Assembly: GCA_003696875.1 (NCBI GenBank)
Contig: RFHL01000013.1
Coordinates: 1-6,273 of the forward strand
Direction of reading: 5' to 3'
Origin: Bacteroidota bacterium
Lineage (GTDB): Bacteria > Bacteroidota > Bacteroidia > J057
DNA length: 6,273 nucleotides
Below are positions 1 to 6,051 of the stretch, one piece after another. The translations under genes were made by a program, and so were the position numbers. Each line of letters begins with the position of its first letter. Position 1 is the first letter of the stretch. The notes beneath the pieces were generated by a model that worked only from the letters and a program-made list of their open reading frames with translations, had not been told where the DNA came from and made no database searches.

Positions 1-49
1 ACTTAATGCTTTATTCATGATGCCAGATAGTTTTGCACCTGAATTAACC

Positions 50-96
50 GTTACGTTTTTTTAAGACAAAGTCGTCATGACTTTTTGAGACGTAAC
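50..96. repeat. Nested inverted repeat
   Basis: The outer arms GTTACGT (50-56) and ACGTAAC (90-96) are perfect complements. Inside them a second pair, AAAGTC (68-73) and GACTTT (79-84), encloses a 5-base loop. The region is AT-rich with a run of seven T at 56-62. If a plus-strand gene ends at 64, this could be part of its transcription end. It could equally be an operator or a remnant of a mobile repeat. The pairing is seen directly; the function is unknown. Confidence 0.35.
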
Positions 97-180
97 AGAG
101 GTCGGAGGTCAGAAGGGAGATGTCTGGAGAGAGATTCCCGTTTTCTGGGATTTCACGTTGCATAGGCGGGTCTTCGGCCG

Positions 181-202
181 TCATTGAGCCCGTCGAAATG
201 CC
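181..202. repeat. Possible REP-like intergenic repeat fragment
   Basis: The stretch TCATTGAGCCCGTCGAAATG followed by CC resembles, from memory, short interspersed palindromic sequences of the 'CATTGAGC..GTCGAAATG' type seen between genes in many bacterial genomes. It is an imperfect palindrome (CATT at 182-185, AATG at 197-200). No second copy was found in the window, so its repeat nature rests on recall and would need a genome-wide search. Confidence 0.3.
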
Positions 203-237
203 GCTAGGCGTCCGATGGAGGACGAGGAGACGAATAC

Positions 238-274
238 GGCCTGCAACTGCGCCCAAGGCGTAAGTCTGCAGGCC
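238..274 (-). terminator. Strong hairpin just past the FKBP gene; possible terminator
   Basis: Arms GGCCTGCA (238-245) and TGCAGGCC (267-274) are perfect complements. Inside, ACT (246-248) can pair with AGT (263-265), and CGCC (250-253) with GGCG (257-260) around a CAA loop. The structure begins about 20 bases beyond the stop codon of the minus-strand FKBP gene, where a terminator is expected. No T-run follows on the minus strand, so it is not a textbook intrinsic terminator. It may be a 3' stabilising hairpin or a Rho-assisted end. Confidence 0.4.
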
Positions 275-294
275 GGCCAATCCAGGACGCTTCC

Positions 295-786
295 TTACTG
301 AAAATCCACCAGCTCGATGTCGAAGACGAGGACCGAGTTGGGTCCCACCTCAGGAGTGAGCGCCTGCGGCCCGTAGGCGAGGCCCGAAGGAATAATAAGC
401 TTGACCTTTCCACCCCGGCCGACGAGAGGGATACCTTCCTGCCAGCCCCGGATCAGCCGGGCCAGGGGAAAAGTCACCGGCTCGCCGGTGGTGCCGTCAA
501 ACTGCGCCCCGGCCAGGTTGGTGCCGCGGTAAAAAACGGTCACCTGCGAACTCAGACTAGGCTTTTCCTCCCCACCCGGATTCTCGATCACGTAGTAGAT
601 CCCGGAGGGGGTCGCCTCGGCTTCCAGGCCTTCGGCGTTTAGCCACTCCAGAATCAGGCCTTCGTCAATCTCGGCCTGAGAACGGGCGGCCTCGGCCCGG
701 TTTTGACCTTGCTGCCCATCCGTTTCTGGGGAGCAAGCCATCAGTACCCACAGCGGCATCAAAAAAAGCAGGAAAGAGATACGCAT
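295..786 (-). CDS. FKBP-type peptidyl-prolyl cis-trans isomerase, lipoprotein
   Basis: A 163-residue protein predicted to catalyse cis-trans isomerisation of proline bonds during folding of exported proteins. The N-terminus is a lipoprotein signal: MR, a hydrophobic run, then lipobox LMAC with the lipidated cysteine at residue 18. A polar Q/E/A-rich linker spans about 19-60, and one FKBP domain spans about 62-163. By alignment to human FKBP12 from memory, the active-site residues are kept: Y86, F96, D97, F106, I112, W115, Y138 and F155 match Y26, F36, D37, F46, I56, W59, Y82 and F99, so the enzyme is probably active. The ATG is preceded by an A7 run rather than a Shine-Dalgarno, as is common in Bacteroidota. 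Some Bacteroidota FKBP lipoproteins (GldI) act in gliding motility, but nothing here shows that role. The gene is divergent from the GH31 gene and probably monocistronic. Confidence 0.93.
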   Translation of the reverse strand: MRISFLLFLMPLWVLMACSPETDGQQGQNRAEAARSQAEIDEGLILEWLNAEGLEAEATPSGIYYVIENPGGEEKPSLSSQVTVFYRGTNLAGAQFDGTTGEPVTFPLARLIRGWQEGIPLVGRGGKVKLIIPSGLAYGPQALTPEVGPNSVLVFDIELVDFQ

Positions 787-788
787 AG

Positions 789-825
789 TTTTTTTGACTA
801 GAAGGGGGGGGAATTGCAGAATTCC
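789..825 (-). promoter_or_regulatory. Structured leader of the FKBP gene: hairpin plus homopolymer runs
   Basis: Within the predicted untranslated leader, GGAATT (810-815) and AATTCC (820-825) form a perfect 6-base-pair stem around a 4-base loop. Next to it is a G8 run on the plus strand (804-811, read as C8 in the mRNA), and then an A7 run in the mRNA (789-795), 2 bases before the ATG. The A-run probably helps ribosome binding. The C8 run and the stem overlap by two bases, so changes in the length of the run could change the fold. A regulatory effect is inference. Confidence 0.35.
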
Positions 826-854
826 GAGTCGCGTTCAGACCCGCATCATCCCGG

Positions 855-888
855 CAAAACTAGAAATTTTCTACATTTGGACCGCAAA
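855..888 (-). promoter_or_regulatory. Bacteroidota-type promoter for the FKBP gene
   Basis: On the minus strand TAGTTTTG (862 to 855) is an exact match to the Bacteroidota sigma-ABfr -7 consensus TAnnTTTG. A TTTG (888 to 885) lies 22 bases upstream, slightly longer than the usual spacing of about 19-21 to the -33 element. Transcription would start near 848-851, giving a leader of about 60-65 bases before the ATG at 786. No other good match lies between this gene and its divergent neighbour. Confidence 0.55.
872..879 (+). promoter_or_regulatory. Bacteroidota-type -7 element for the GH31 gene
   Basis: TACATTTG matches the TAnnTTTG consensus exactly and ends 20 bases before the ATG at 900, so the leader would be only about 13-17 bases. 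No TTG or TTTG is seen about 20 bases upstream, so the -33 element is weak or absent, which could mean dependence on an activator. The element lies 9 bases from the opposed FKBP -7 element, so the two promoters would compete for or share regulatory proteins. Confidence 0.5.
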
Positions 889-899
889 ACCCTGCCTTC

Positions 900-3752
900 A
901 TGCGTCAACTCTTCCTTCTTGCCCTGCTCGGTATCACGACCTCCCTGCACGGGCAACTCCTCACCGTCCGTCCTGCCCAGCCGACCGCCGACGATACCGT
1001 CACGATCATCTTCAACGCCCGCGAGGGCAATGGCGTGCTCGCCGGTTACAAGGAGGCGGTATACGCCCACACCGGCGTGATCATCGGCACACCCGACGAG
1101 CCCAGCGGCTGGCGCTACGTACAGGGCAATTGGGGACAGGACGATGCCCGCATGAAGATGACCCCGCTGGGAGAAGACCTCTATCAGTTCAAGCTCCATA
1201 TCCGCTCCTTTTATGGCATCCCCGAAGATGAACCTTTCTTACAGCTTGCCCTGGTCTTCCGCAACCGCAATGGCTCGCTGGTCGCCAAGGATACCGGCGA
1301 GGCCGACATTTACTATCCTCAGATTGAGGTCTTTGAGCATGGCCCCCTGGAAAAGGCCGATGGCCGGGACGGGACCTTCATGGGCGATGTGGCGGACATT
1401 TTTACCCTTCCCGATGGCAGCATTGTCCTCTCGGACAGCCAGCAGCGCTTGCGGCTGCAGTATTTCGAAGAGGGGCTTGTCAACCTGACCTACCTTCCCG
1501 TACCCGGCACCGAGGCGCCGGAATCGGAGGCCGTCATCGCCTTTCCCGAATATTGGCTAGATTCTACCTCCGCGCTCTTTCACGGAAACCAGACCACCTA
1601 TCTACCGTTGGGTGAAGGGGTATTTCTTCAGGTACAACAAAATCCCCTGCGCTGGGCCATCCGGCGGGGAGACAGCCTGCTGTTGGAAAGCGAGGAGGGC
1701 TTTTTCTTTGACCCGGGCGATCCCATGATCGGCCCCGTAAGTGGACTGCGGCTGCGGCTGCAGCCGGGTGAGCGCCTCTATGGCACAGGGTCCCGGGCCT
1801 TACCCCTGGACCGGCGCGGCCACCGCCTCTATGCCTACAATACGGCCTCGTATGGCTACACCTGGGGCGAAGAAGACCTCAACATTTCCATTCCTTACCT
1901 CCTTTCCTCCCGCGGCTATGCCCTCTTTTTCGACACCTACCGGCGCGGGTATTTTGACCTGGGGCATACCGAGTCGGATATCCTGGAGTTTGGGGCCAAG
2001 GACAGCGTTTTGTCGGTTTACATCTTGCTAGGAAAAAGCGGCAAACCCGATGAAATCCAGCGGGACTACACCTGGCTGACGGGTACCCAACCCATGCCGC
2101 CCATCTGGGCGCTGGGCTATATCCAATCCCGCTATGGGTACAAATCCCAGGCCGAGCTGGAACGCATTACCCAGCAGACCCTCGATGCCGGCTATCCCCT
2201 GGATGCCGTCCTGCTGGACCTGTACTGGTTTGGGGGACTCGCCCGCATGGGTGATCTGGATTGGGACAGCGAGCAGTTTCCCGATCCGGACGGCATGATG
2301 CGGTGGCTGGATGAAAAACAGGTTCAGACCCTGCTGATCACCGAGACCTATTTTGTGGAAGGCACCCGGCACATGCAGGCCCTGGAGGAAAAAGGGCTGC
2401 TGACCCGGGACCCGGACGGCAAATCCTTCATCATCCCCGACTTCTGGGCCGGCCCGGCGGGCCTGCTGGATGTTTTTCAGCCTGGTGTCGCCGAGTGGCT
2501 ATGGCCCTTTTACCAGGCCCAGCTGGACCGGGGTGCCGACGGCTTCTGGTGTGACAGCGGCGAGCCCGAAAACCACCCCAAAAAGATGCGCCACCGGCCG
2601 GGACCGGCCGAGCAGGTCCACAACCTGTACGGCTCCTACTGGGCGCAGCACCTGTATGAGCAGCATGCCCGCCAAAACCCCGGGCGACGCTTTTTCAATC
2701 TCATCCGTTCGGGCTATGCCGGCATGCAGCGCTACGCCACCTTTCCCTGGTCGGGCGATGTGAGCCGCAGTTGGGACGCCTACCGGGCGCAGGCCCCCAT
2801 CATGCTGGGCGCCGGGCTGTGTGGCATTCCCTACATGCACGCCGACCTCGGCGGCTTTACCGGCGGACCCAAAGATGAGGAGCTGTACCGTCGCTGGGTG
2901 CAAATGGGCACGTTTGTGCCGATCATGCGCATCCACGGCGATGCCGAAGGCATCGAACCCGAGCCCATTTTCTACAGCGAAGTCACCCAGGACATCGTGC
3001 GTGAAGCCATTAAGTTGCGTTACCGGCTGCTGCCCTACACCTATACCCTGGCCTGGGAGCAGATGACCGATGGGCATCCCCTGGCCCGGCCGTTGTTTTA
3101 TCATTATCCGGCGGATGATCGCGTGCAGGGGCGCTACGATAGCTACCTCTGGGGCCGGGACCTGCTGGTCGCCCCCATCTGGGAGCGGGGTGCCACCCAA
3201 CGGCAGGTACACCTGCCGGAGGGGCGCTGGTATGACTTTTACAGCGGCCAGCCGCTGGCCGGGGGACAGACCCATACCGTCGCCGTGGCGGCTGAGCACA
3301 TCCCGGTCTTTGTCCGGGGAGGCAGCATCCTCCCGCGCAGCGCGCGGGACCTGCCCAATACTCAGGCTTATCGGGGGGATTCCCTACACCTGAGCGTCTT
3401 TCCCGGGCCGAGAGGCACCATAGCCCGGGGGAAGGTCTACCAAGACGACGGCGCGACCGCCGGGGCCTATGAAACAGGGGCCTACCGCTTGCTTTCCCTG
3501 GAGGGGCAGTGGCAAAAAAAGCAATACGTGCTGAGCATCAAGGCAGAAGGCCAAGGATTTAACGGCCTGCCGGAAGCCTTGTCCCTCACCTGGACCCTGT
3601 ACGATCTGGTCGGTCAACCCGTACGGGTACGGTGGAATGGAAAAAAACTCGATGCAGAAGCCTGGATCTACGATCCCAATGGCAAGACACTGACCGTAAT
3701 CACCCAGAGCGCTTCCGCGCCGGGCAAGCTCGAAGTCAAGGTCAAACCTTGA
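900..3752 (+). CDS. GH31 alpha-glucosidase or alpha-transglucosylase, exported
   Basis: A 950-residue retaining glycoside hydrolase family 31 enzyme, predicted to cleave or transfer alpha-linked glucose. A Sec signal peptide covers about residues 1-18. Residues about 20-140 resemble the starch-binding-type beta-sandwich of Bacteroidota amylolytic proteins (VYAHTGVI, GWRYVQGNWG, FRNRNGS). A GH31 N-terminal beta-sandwich follows (about 150-390), then the TIM barrel (about 395-735), the proximal C domain ending near GGSILPR, and a DUF5110-like distal domain (YQDDG near 847-851). The nucleophile is D552 in FWCDSGEP and the acid/base is D620 in WSGDVSRSW. Substrate-pocket segments are D440, HADLGGF (647-653) and RIHGD (677-681). 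The motif pattern WSGDVxRSW, YMHxDLGGF and LRYRLLPYTYTLAWE resembles the clade of Cellvibrio CjAgd31B (4-alpha-glucosyltransferase) and Bacteroidota alpha-glucosidases. Alpha-xylosidase activity cannot be excluded. No type IX secretion tail is seen, so the likely site is the periplasm. No sus-type transporter lies next to it. Confidence 0.93.
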   Translation: MRQLFLLALLGITTSLHGQLLTVRPAQPTADDTVTIIFNAREGNGVLAGYKEAVYAHTGVIIGTPDEPSGWRYVQGNWGQDDARMKMTPLGEDLYQFKLHIRSFYGIPEDEPFLQLALVFRNRNGSLVAKDTGEADIYYPQIEVFEHGPLEKADGRDGTFMGDVADIFTLPDGSIVLSDSQQRLRLQYFEEGLVNLTYLPVPGTEAPESEAVIAFPEYWLDSTSALFHGNQTTYLPLGEGVFLQVQQNPLRWAIRRGDSLLLESEEGFFFDPGDPMIGPVSGLRLRLQPGERLYGTGSRALPLDRRGHRLYAYNTASYGYTWGEEDLNISIPYLLSSRGYALFFDTYRRGYFDLGHTESDILEFGAKDSVLSVYILLGKSGKPDEIQRDYTWLTGTQPMPPIWALGYIQSRYGYKSQAELERITQQTLDAGYPLDAVLLDLYWFGGLARMGDLDWDSEQFPDPDGMMRWLDEKQVQTLLITETYFVEGTRHMQALEEKGLLTRDPDGKSFIIPDFWAGPAGLLDVFQPGVAEWLWPFYQAQLDRGADGFWCDSGEPENHPKKMRHRPGPAEQVHNLYGSYWAQHLYEQHARQNPGRRFFNLIRSGYAGMQRYATFPWSGDVSRSWDAYRAQAPIMLGAGLCGIPYMHADLGGFTGGPKDEELYRRWVQMGTFVPIMRIHGDAEGIEPEPIFYSEVTQDIVREAIKLRYRLLPYTYTLAWEQMTDGHPLARPLFYHYPADDRVQGRYDSYLWGRDLLVAPIWERGATQRQVHLPEGRWYDFYSGQPLAGGQTHTVAVAAEHIPVFVRGGSILPRSARDLPNTQAYRGDSLHLSVFPGPRGTIARGKVYQDDGATAGAYETGAYRLLSLEGQWQKKQYVLSIKAEGQGFNGLPEALSLTWTLYDLVGQPVRVRWNGKKLDAEAWIYDPNGKTLTVITQSASAPGKLEVKVKP

Positions 3753-3846
3753 GGCATATTGGGAATCATGGCAGATATTTGCCGTTTTCGTCTTGGTACC
3801 CCCCGGGATTATTTTCTACCTTCACCTCATACAAAACACAGGCTGC

Positions 3847-4428
3847 ATGCGCTGGGATCGTATTGGATATTGGGCCATATGGCTATTGGGGATGGGGGCA
3901 AGCTTCCTGGCCTGCACCACCAATCAGCCCAGCCACAGCCCACTTTTCCAAGAGATCTTTGTCGATGACAGCAGTACCTTCCGGGGCTGCTTCCTTGGGG
4001 CCGACATGACGCGCATTCCGCGGCAGGAGCAAGGCCAAAGCCCTGAACATCAGGATCTGCTGGGCATTACCTACCACATAGCGCTGAGCCCCGGATACCT
4101 CATGATCGTCGACTACTACTCAGATCATCTCAAGGCTGAGCAGGACAGCCAGCGACTGGCTTCCATCGTAGCAAACATTTTGGTCAACGATGAGGTTGAG
4201 ACGGCTAAGCTCTATGAAGAAATCCGGGCCTATTTTCAGGCGCGCTATGGCATCTCCAGTGGCCTGTATGGCAACTACCAATGGCAAAGCAGCAATGCCT
4301 TCACCCACAGCATGGAGGTCATTCTGCGGCTGAATGAAGACAAAAAAGGCATTACCCTGAATTATGTTGATACCCAGCCGCGACAAGCGGCGGTCAGCTA
4401 CCCGAGCGCACCACTTCCCCCGGACTAA
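3847..4428 (+). CDS. Predicted lipoprotein of unknown function
   Basis: I do not recognise this 193-residue protein. I chose the ATG at 3847 because it gives a proper export signal: a short N-terminus, a hydrophobic stretch at residues 8-22 (YWAIWLLGMGASFLA) and a candidate lipidated cysteine at 23. The lipobox FLAC is looser than usual but acceptable in Bacteroidota. The in-frame ATG at 3793 would put 18 non-signal residues in front. The mature part reads as a mixed alpha/beta fold: FRGCFLGADM (45-54), beta-like ITYHIAL and YLMIVDYY (74-91), a helical segment (about 95-135), then YGISSGLYGNYQW and strands EVILRLN and GITLNYVD. A second cysteine is at 48. The tail is proline-rich (PSAPLPPD). 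The gap from the GH31 gene is 94 bases. A weak promoter (TTG at 3794-3796, 20 bases, TACCTTCA at 3817-3824) may serve it. The coding bias and long open frame support a real gene. Confidence 0.75.
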   Translation: MRWDRIGYWAIWLLGMGASFLACTTNQPSHSPLFQEIFVDDSSTFRGCFLGADMTRIPRQEQGQSPEHQDLLGITYHIALSPGYLMIVDYYSDHLKAEQDSQRLASIVANILVNDEVETAKLYEEIRAYFQARYGISSGLYGNYQWQSSNAFTHSMEVILRLNEDKKGITLNYVDTQPRQAAVSYPSAPLPPD

Positions 4429-4453
4429 CCATCGGAGCCCTTTGAGGAAGAAG

Positions 4454-4500
4454 CCGGAGCCCTCCTGGCAATCTATCCCGCCAGCCTCCATTTCCTCCGG
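4454..4500. other. Two-part hairpin in the spacer before the adenosyltransferase gene
   Basis: CCGGAG (4454-4459) pairs with CTCCGG (4495-4500). Inside, CTGGC (4465-4469) pairs with GCCAG (4480-4484) around a 10-base loop. It lies in the 93-base gap between the unknown lipoprotein and the adenosyltransferase. It could end the upstream transcript or structure the downstream leader. There is no T-run after it, and the space is too small for a cobalamin riboswitch. Confidence 0.3.
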
Positions 4501-4521
4501 AATCCCACCAGATACGTTTCT

Positions 4522-5070
4522 ATGAAAATCTACACCAAAAAAGGCGACACCGGCCAAACCTCCCTCCTCGGTGGTACCCGCGTACCCAAGTACGATCTCC
4601 GCATCGAAGCTTACGGCACCATCGACGAGCTCAACGCCCAAATGGGCCTGATCTCCGATCAGGAAGAAGCCCGGGAATTTATCTCCCTGATACGGCTGGT
4701 CCAGAACCAGCTCTTCACCATCGGCTCCCATCTCGCCAATGATCCCGAGAAGTCTCAATTCACCTTGCCGGAATTGCACGAGACGGAGACCGAGCTGCTG
4801 GAGAAGTCGATGGACAAGATGAACGCCGTGCTCCCCGAGCTGTCCAACTTTGTCCTGCCCGGTGGCAACCTGGCCAATTCGCTGGCCCATGTGGCCCGCT
4901 GCGTCTGCCGCCGCGCCGAGCGGCGCGTGGTTGAGCTGCACCATCAGCACCCGGTACATCCGGTAATCATTCCCTTTTTGAACCGGCTGTCTGACTGGCT
5001 CTTTGTAGCCAGCCGCTACTTCAGCCATAAGTCAGACCTGCCCGAGGTCATCTGGACCCCCCGCGAATAA
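4522..5070 (+). CDS. PduO-type cob(I)alamin adenosyltransferase
   Basis: A 182-residue cytoplasmic enzyme that transfers the adenosyl group of ATP to cob(I)alamin, making adenosylcobalamin for enzymes such as methylmalonyl-CoA mutase. The family's landmarks are all present: the ATP-binding N-terminus TKKGDTGQTSLLGG (5-18), AYGTIDELNA (30-39) with D35, FVLPGG (110-115), and the helix HVARCVCRRAERR (123-135), with R126, R130, R131 and E133. From recall of Lactobacillus reuteri PduO, F110 corresponds to the phenylalanine that pushes cobalamin into its reactive form, and D35 pairs with one of these arginines. Length is typical of the trimeric single-domain form. The start ATG has no Shine-Dalgarno. 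The MlaD gene follows after 22 bases, probably on the same transcript. No other cobalamin genes are visible, so the cell may salvage the vitamin. Confidence 0.95.
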   Translation: MKIYTKKGDTGQTSLLGGTRVPKYDLRIEAYGTIDELNAQMGLISDQEEAREFISLIRLVQNQLFTIGSHLANDPEKSQFTLPELHETETELLEKSMDKMNAVLPELSNFVLPGGNLANSLAHVARCVCRRAERRVVELHHQHPVHPVIIPFLNRLSDWLFVASRYFSHKSDLPEVIWTPRE

Positions 5071-5092
5071 ATCCCGATCAATCCCCTCTCCC

Positions 5093-6043
5093 TTGCGCAG
5101 ACGTGAAATCAAGGTAGGCCTCACGGTGCTCATCACCATCGCCGTGCTGTATCTGGTCTTGCTTTGGGGCCAGCGCCGGAACCCGTTTGGGCCCCGCGAT
5201 CACGAATACAGCATTCGCTTTGCCCATATCAGCGGGCTGCTGCAAGAAGATCCGGTAAGTGTGCGCGGATATACGGCCGGGCGGGTCGTCGAGCTGATCC
5301 CGGAGGCCGATGCCATCCGGGTGCGCATCGCCTTATCCCCCGAGATTGCCCTCTATCCCAATGCGGTAGCCGAGATCCAGATCCGCGAGCTGATGGGCGG
5401 CAAGCAGATCGCCATCGATCCCGGAAATGGGGATGCGCCCCTCCCGAACGGGAGTGAATTGCCAGGCCGTACCGCTCCGGATTTCTCCACCGCCTTTTCC
5501 GATGTCGGCAACGTCATGGATGCCTTGGATCCGAGTCAGGCGGCCCAGATTGCCGCCCGAGCCGACCGGCTCCTGCAACGCTTTGAGGCCCTTGCGTCGG
5601 CCATCGATCCCCAAAAGGTCGCACAGAGCTTGGACCATCTCGCCCATAGCAGCGCCCAGATCGACCGGCTGCTGAGCCAGCCGGAGATCCAGCAGGCCCC
5701 TGAGCGCCTGGACCAGAGCTGGGCCCGCCTCAACAGCACGCTGGCCCAGGCCGAGGCTACCCTACAACTCCTGGATGCGATCGGCCGTCAGGTGGAATCT
5801 GAAACCCTCCCCCGCGCCGATTCGGCGCTGGCCTCGCTGCCGGCCCTGCTCCACCGCAGCGACCGGCTCCTTGGCCGGGCCGGCAGCCTGATGCGGCAAC
5901 TGGAAAATCCGGAAAGTATGCTGGGCCGTGCCATCTACGACCCTGTGCTCTCCCGGCAGGTGGACAGCACCCTGACAGAACTGATTGGCACCTTGCGGCA
6001 AATACAGACAAAACGGGTCGTCGTTGGCTTCCGGCATCGCTAG
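5093..6043 (+). CDS. MlaD-family MCE protein (lipid transport), TTG start
   Basis: A 316-residue inner-membrane-anchored MCE protein. The family holds lipids in hexameric rings and, with an MlaE permease and MlaF ATPase, moves them between inner and outer membranes. After the basic start MRRREIK comes one membrane segment (about 8-25). The MCE domain spans about 37-115 (FAHISGLLQEDPVSVRGYTAG, then ELMGGKQIAIDPG). A long helical region (about 135-305) is probably coiled and periplasmic, and the protein ends in the common basic tail KRVVVGFRHR. The start is TTG: no ATG or GTG upstream fits, and the MCE family nearly always begins with a short basic (R/K)EIKVGL stretch exactly here. The bases before it are pyrimidine-rich with no Shine-Dalgarno, so translation may depend on coupling to the gene 22 bases upstream. 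No permease or ATPase partner lies in the window. Confidence 0.9.
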   Translation: MRRREIKVGLTVLITIAVLYLVLLWGQRRNPFGPRDHEYSIRFAHISGLLQEDPVSVRGYTAGRVVELIPEADAIRVRIALSPEIALYPNAVAEIQIRELMGGKQIAIDPGNGDAPLPNGSELPGRTAPDFSTAFSDVGNVMDALDPSQAAQIAARADRLLQRFEALASAIDPQKVAQSLDHLAHSSAQIDRLLSQPEIQQAPERLDQSWARLNSTLAQAEATLQLLDAIGRQVESETLPRADSALASLPALLHRSDRLLGRAGSLMRQLENPESMLGRAIYDPVLSRQVDSTLTELIGTLRQIQTKRVVVGFRHR

Positions 6044-6051
6044 AGCCCATC

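Larger units (their letters stand above)
1..294. other. Intergenic region with repeat-like sequence, no convincing gene
   Basis: No reading frame here looks like a protein. The longest, on the minus strand at 44-280, has no recognisable domain and runs through the repeat-like stretches, so I treat it as spurious. The first 90 bases are clearly more AT-rich than the rest of the window. From about 98 to 132 there is a loose 7-base periodicity (GAGGTCG, GAGGTCA, GAAGGGA, GATGTCT, GGAGAGA). A small inverted repeat, TCCC at 136-139 and GGGA at 147-150, follows. A plus-strand frame open from the window edge ends at a TAA at 62-64 and could be the last 20 residues of an upstream gene (ending LTVTFF), but it is too short to call. 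Confidence 0.6.

Noticed and set aside
28..35. TAGTTTTG promoter-like element on the plus strand
   Set aside because: It matches TAnnTTTG but no plus-strand gene follows before 900, and it lies in AT-rich sequence where chance matches are likely.
44..280. 78-residue minus-strand open frame
   Set aside because: No domain or signal, runs through repeat-like sequence, and lies in the spacer past the FKBP stop; best explained as chance.
2499..3299. 266-residue minus-strand open frame
   Set aside because: Antisense to the catalytic core of GH31, whose conserved motifs are on the plus strand; a shadow of GC-rich coding.
3617..3628. Perfect 12-base palindrome ACCCGTACGGGT
   Set aside because: It lies inside the GH31 coding sequence with no repeat partner or regulatory context; probably chance.
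4513..4520. TACGTTTC as a promoter element for the adenosyltransferase
   Set aside because: It ends 1 base before the ATG, which would put the transcript start inside the gene.
4429..4521. Cobalamin riboswitch before the adenosyltransferase gene
   Set aside because: The gap is only 93 bases and I see no B12-box-like sequence; the hairpins there do not match that architecture.
4908..4926. GC-rich inverted repeat in the adenosyltransferase gene
   Set aside because: It is explained by codons for the conserved CRRAERR helix.
4120..5028. 302-residue minus-strand open frame
   Set aside because: It is antisense to the lipoprotein and adenosyltransferase genes, spans their spacer, and has low-complexity composition; the plus-strand genes explain the sequence.
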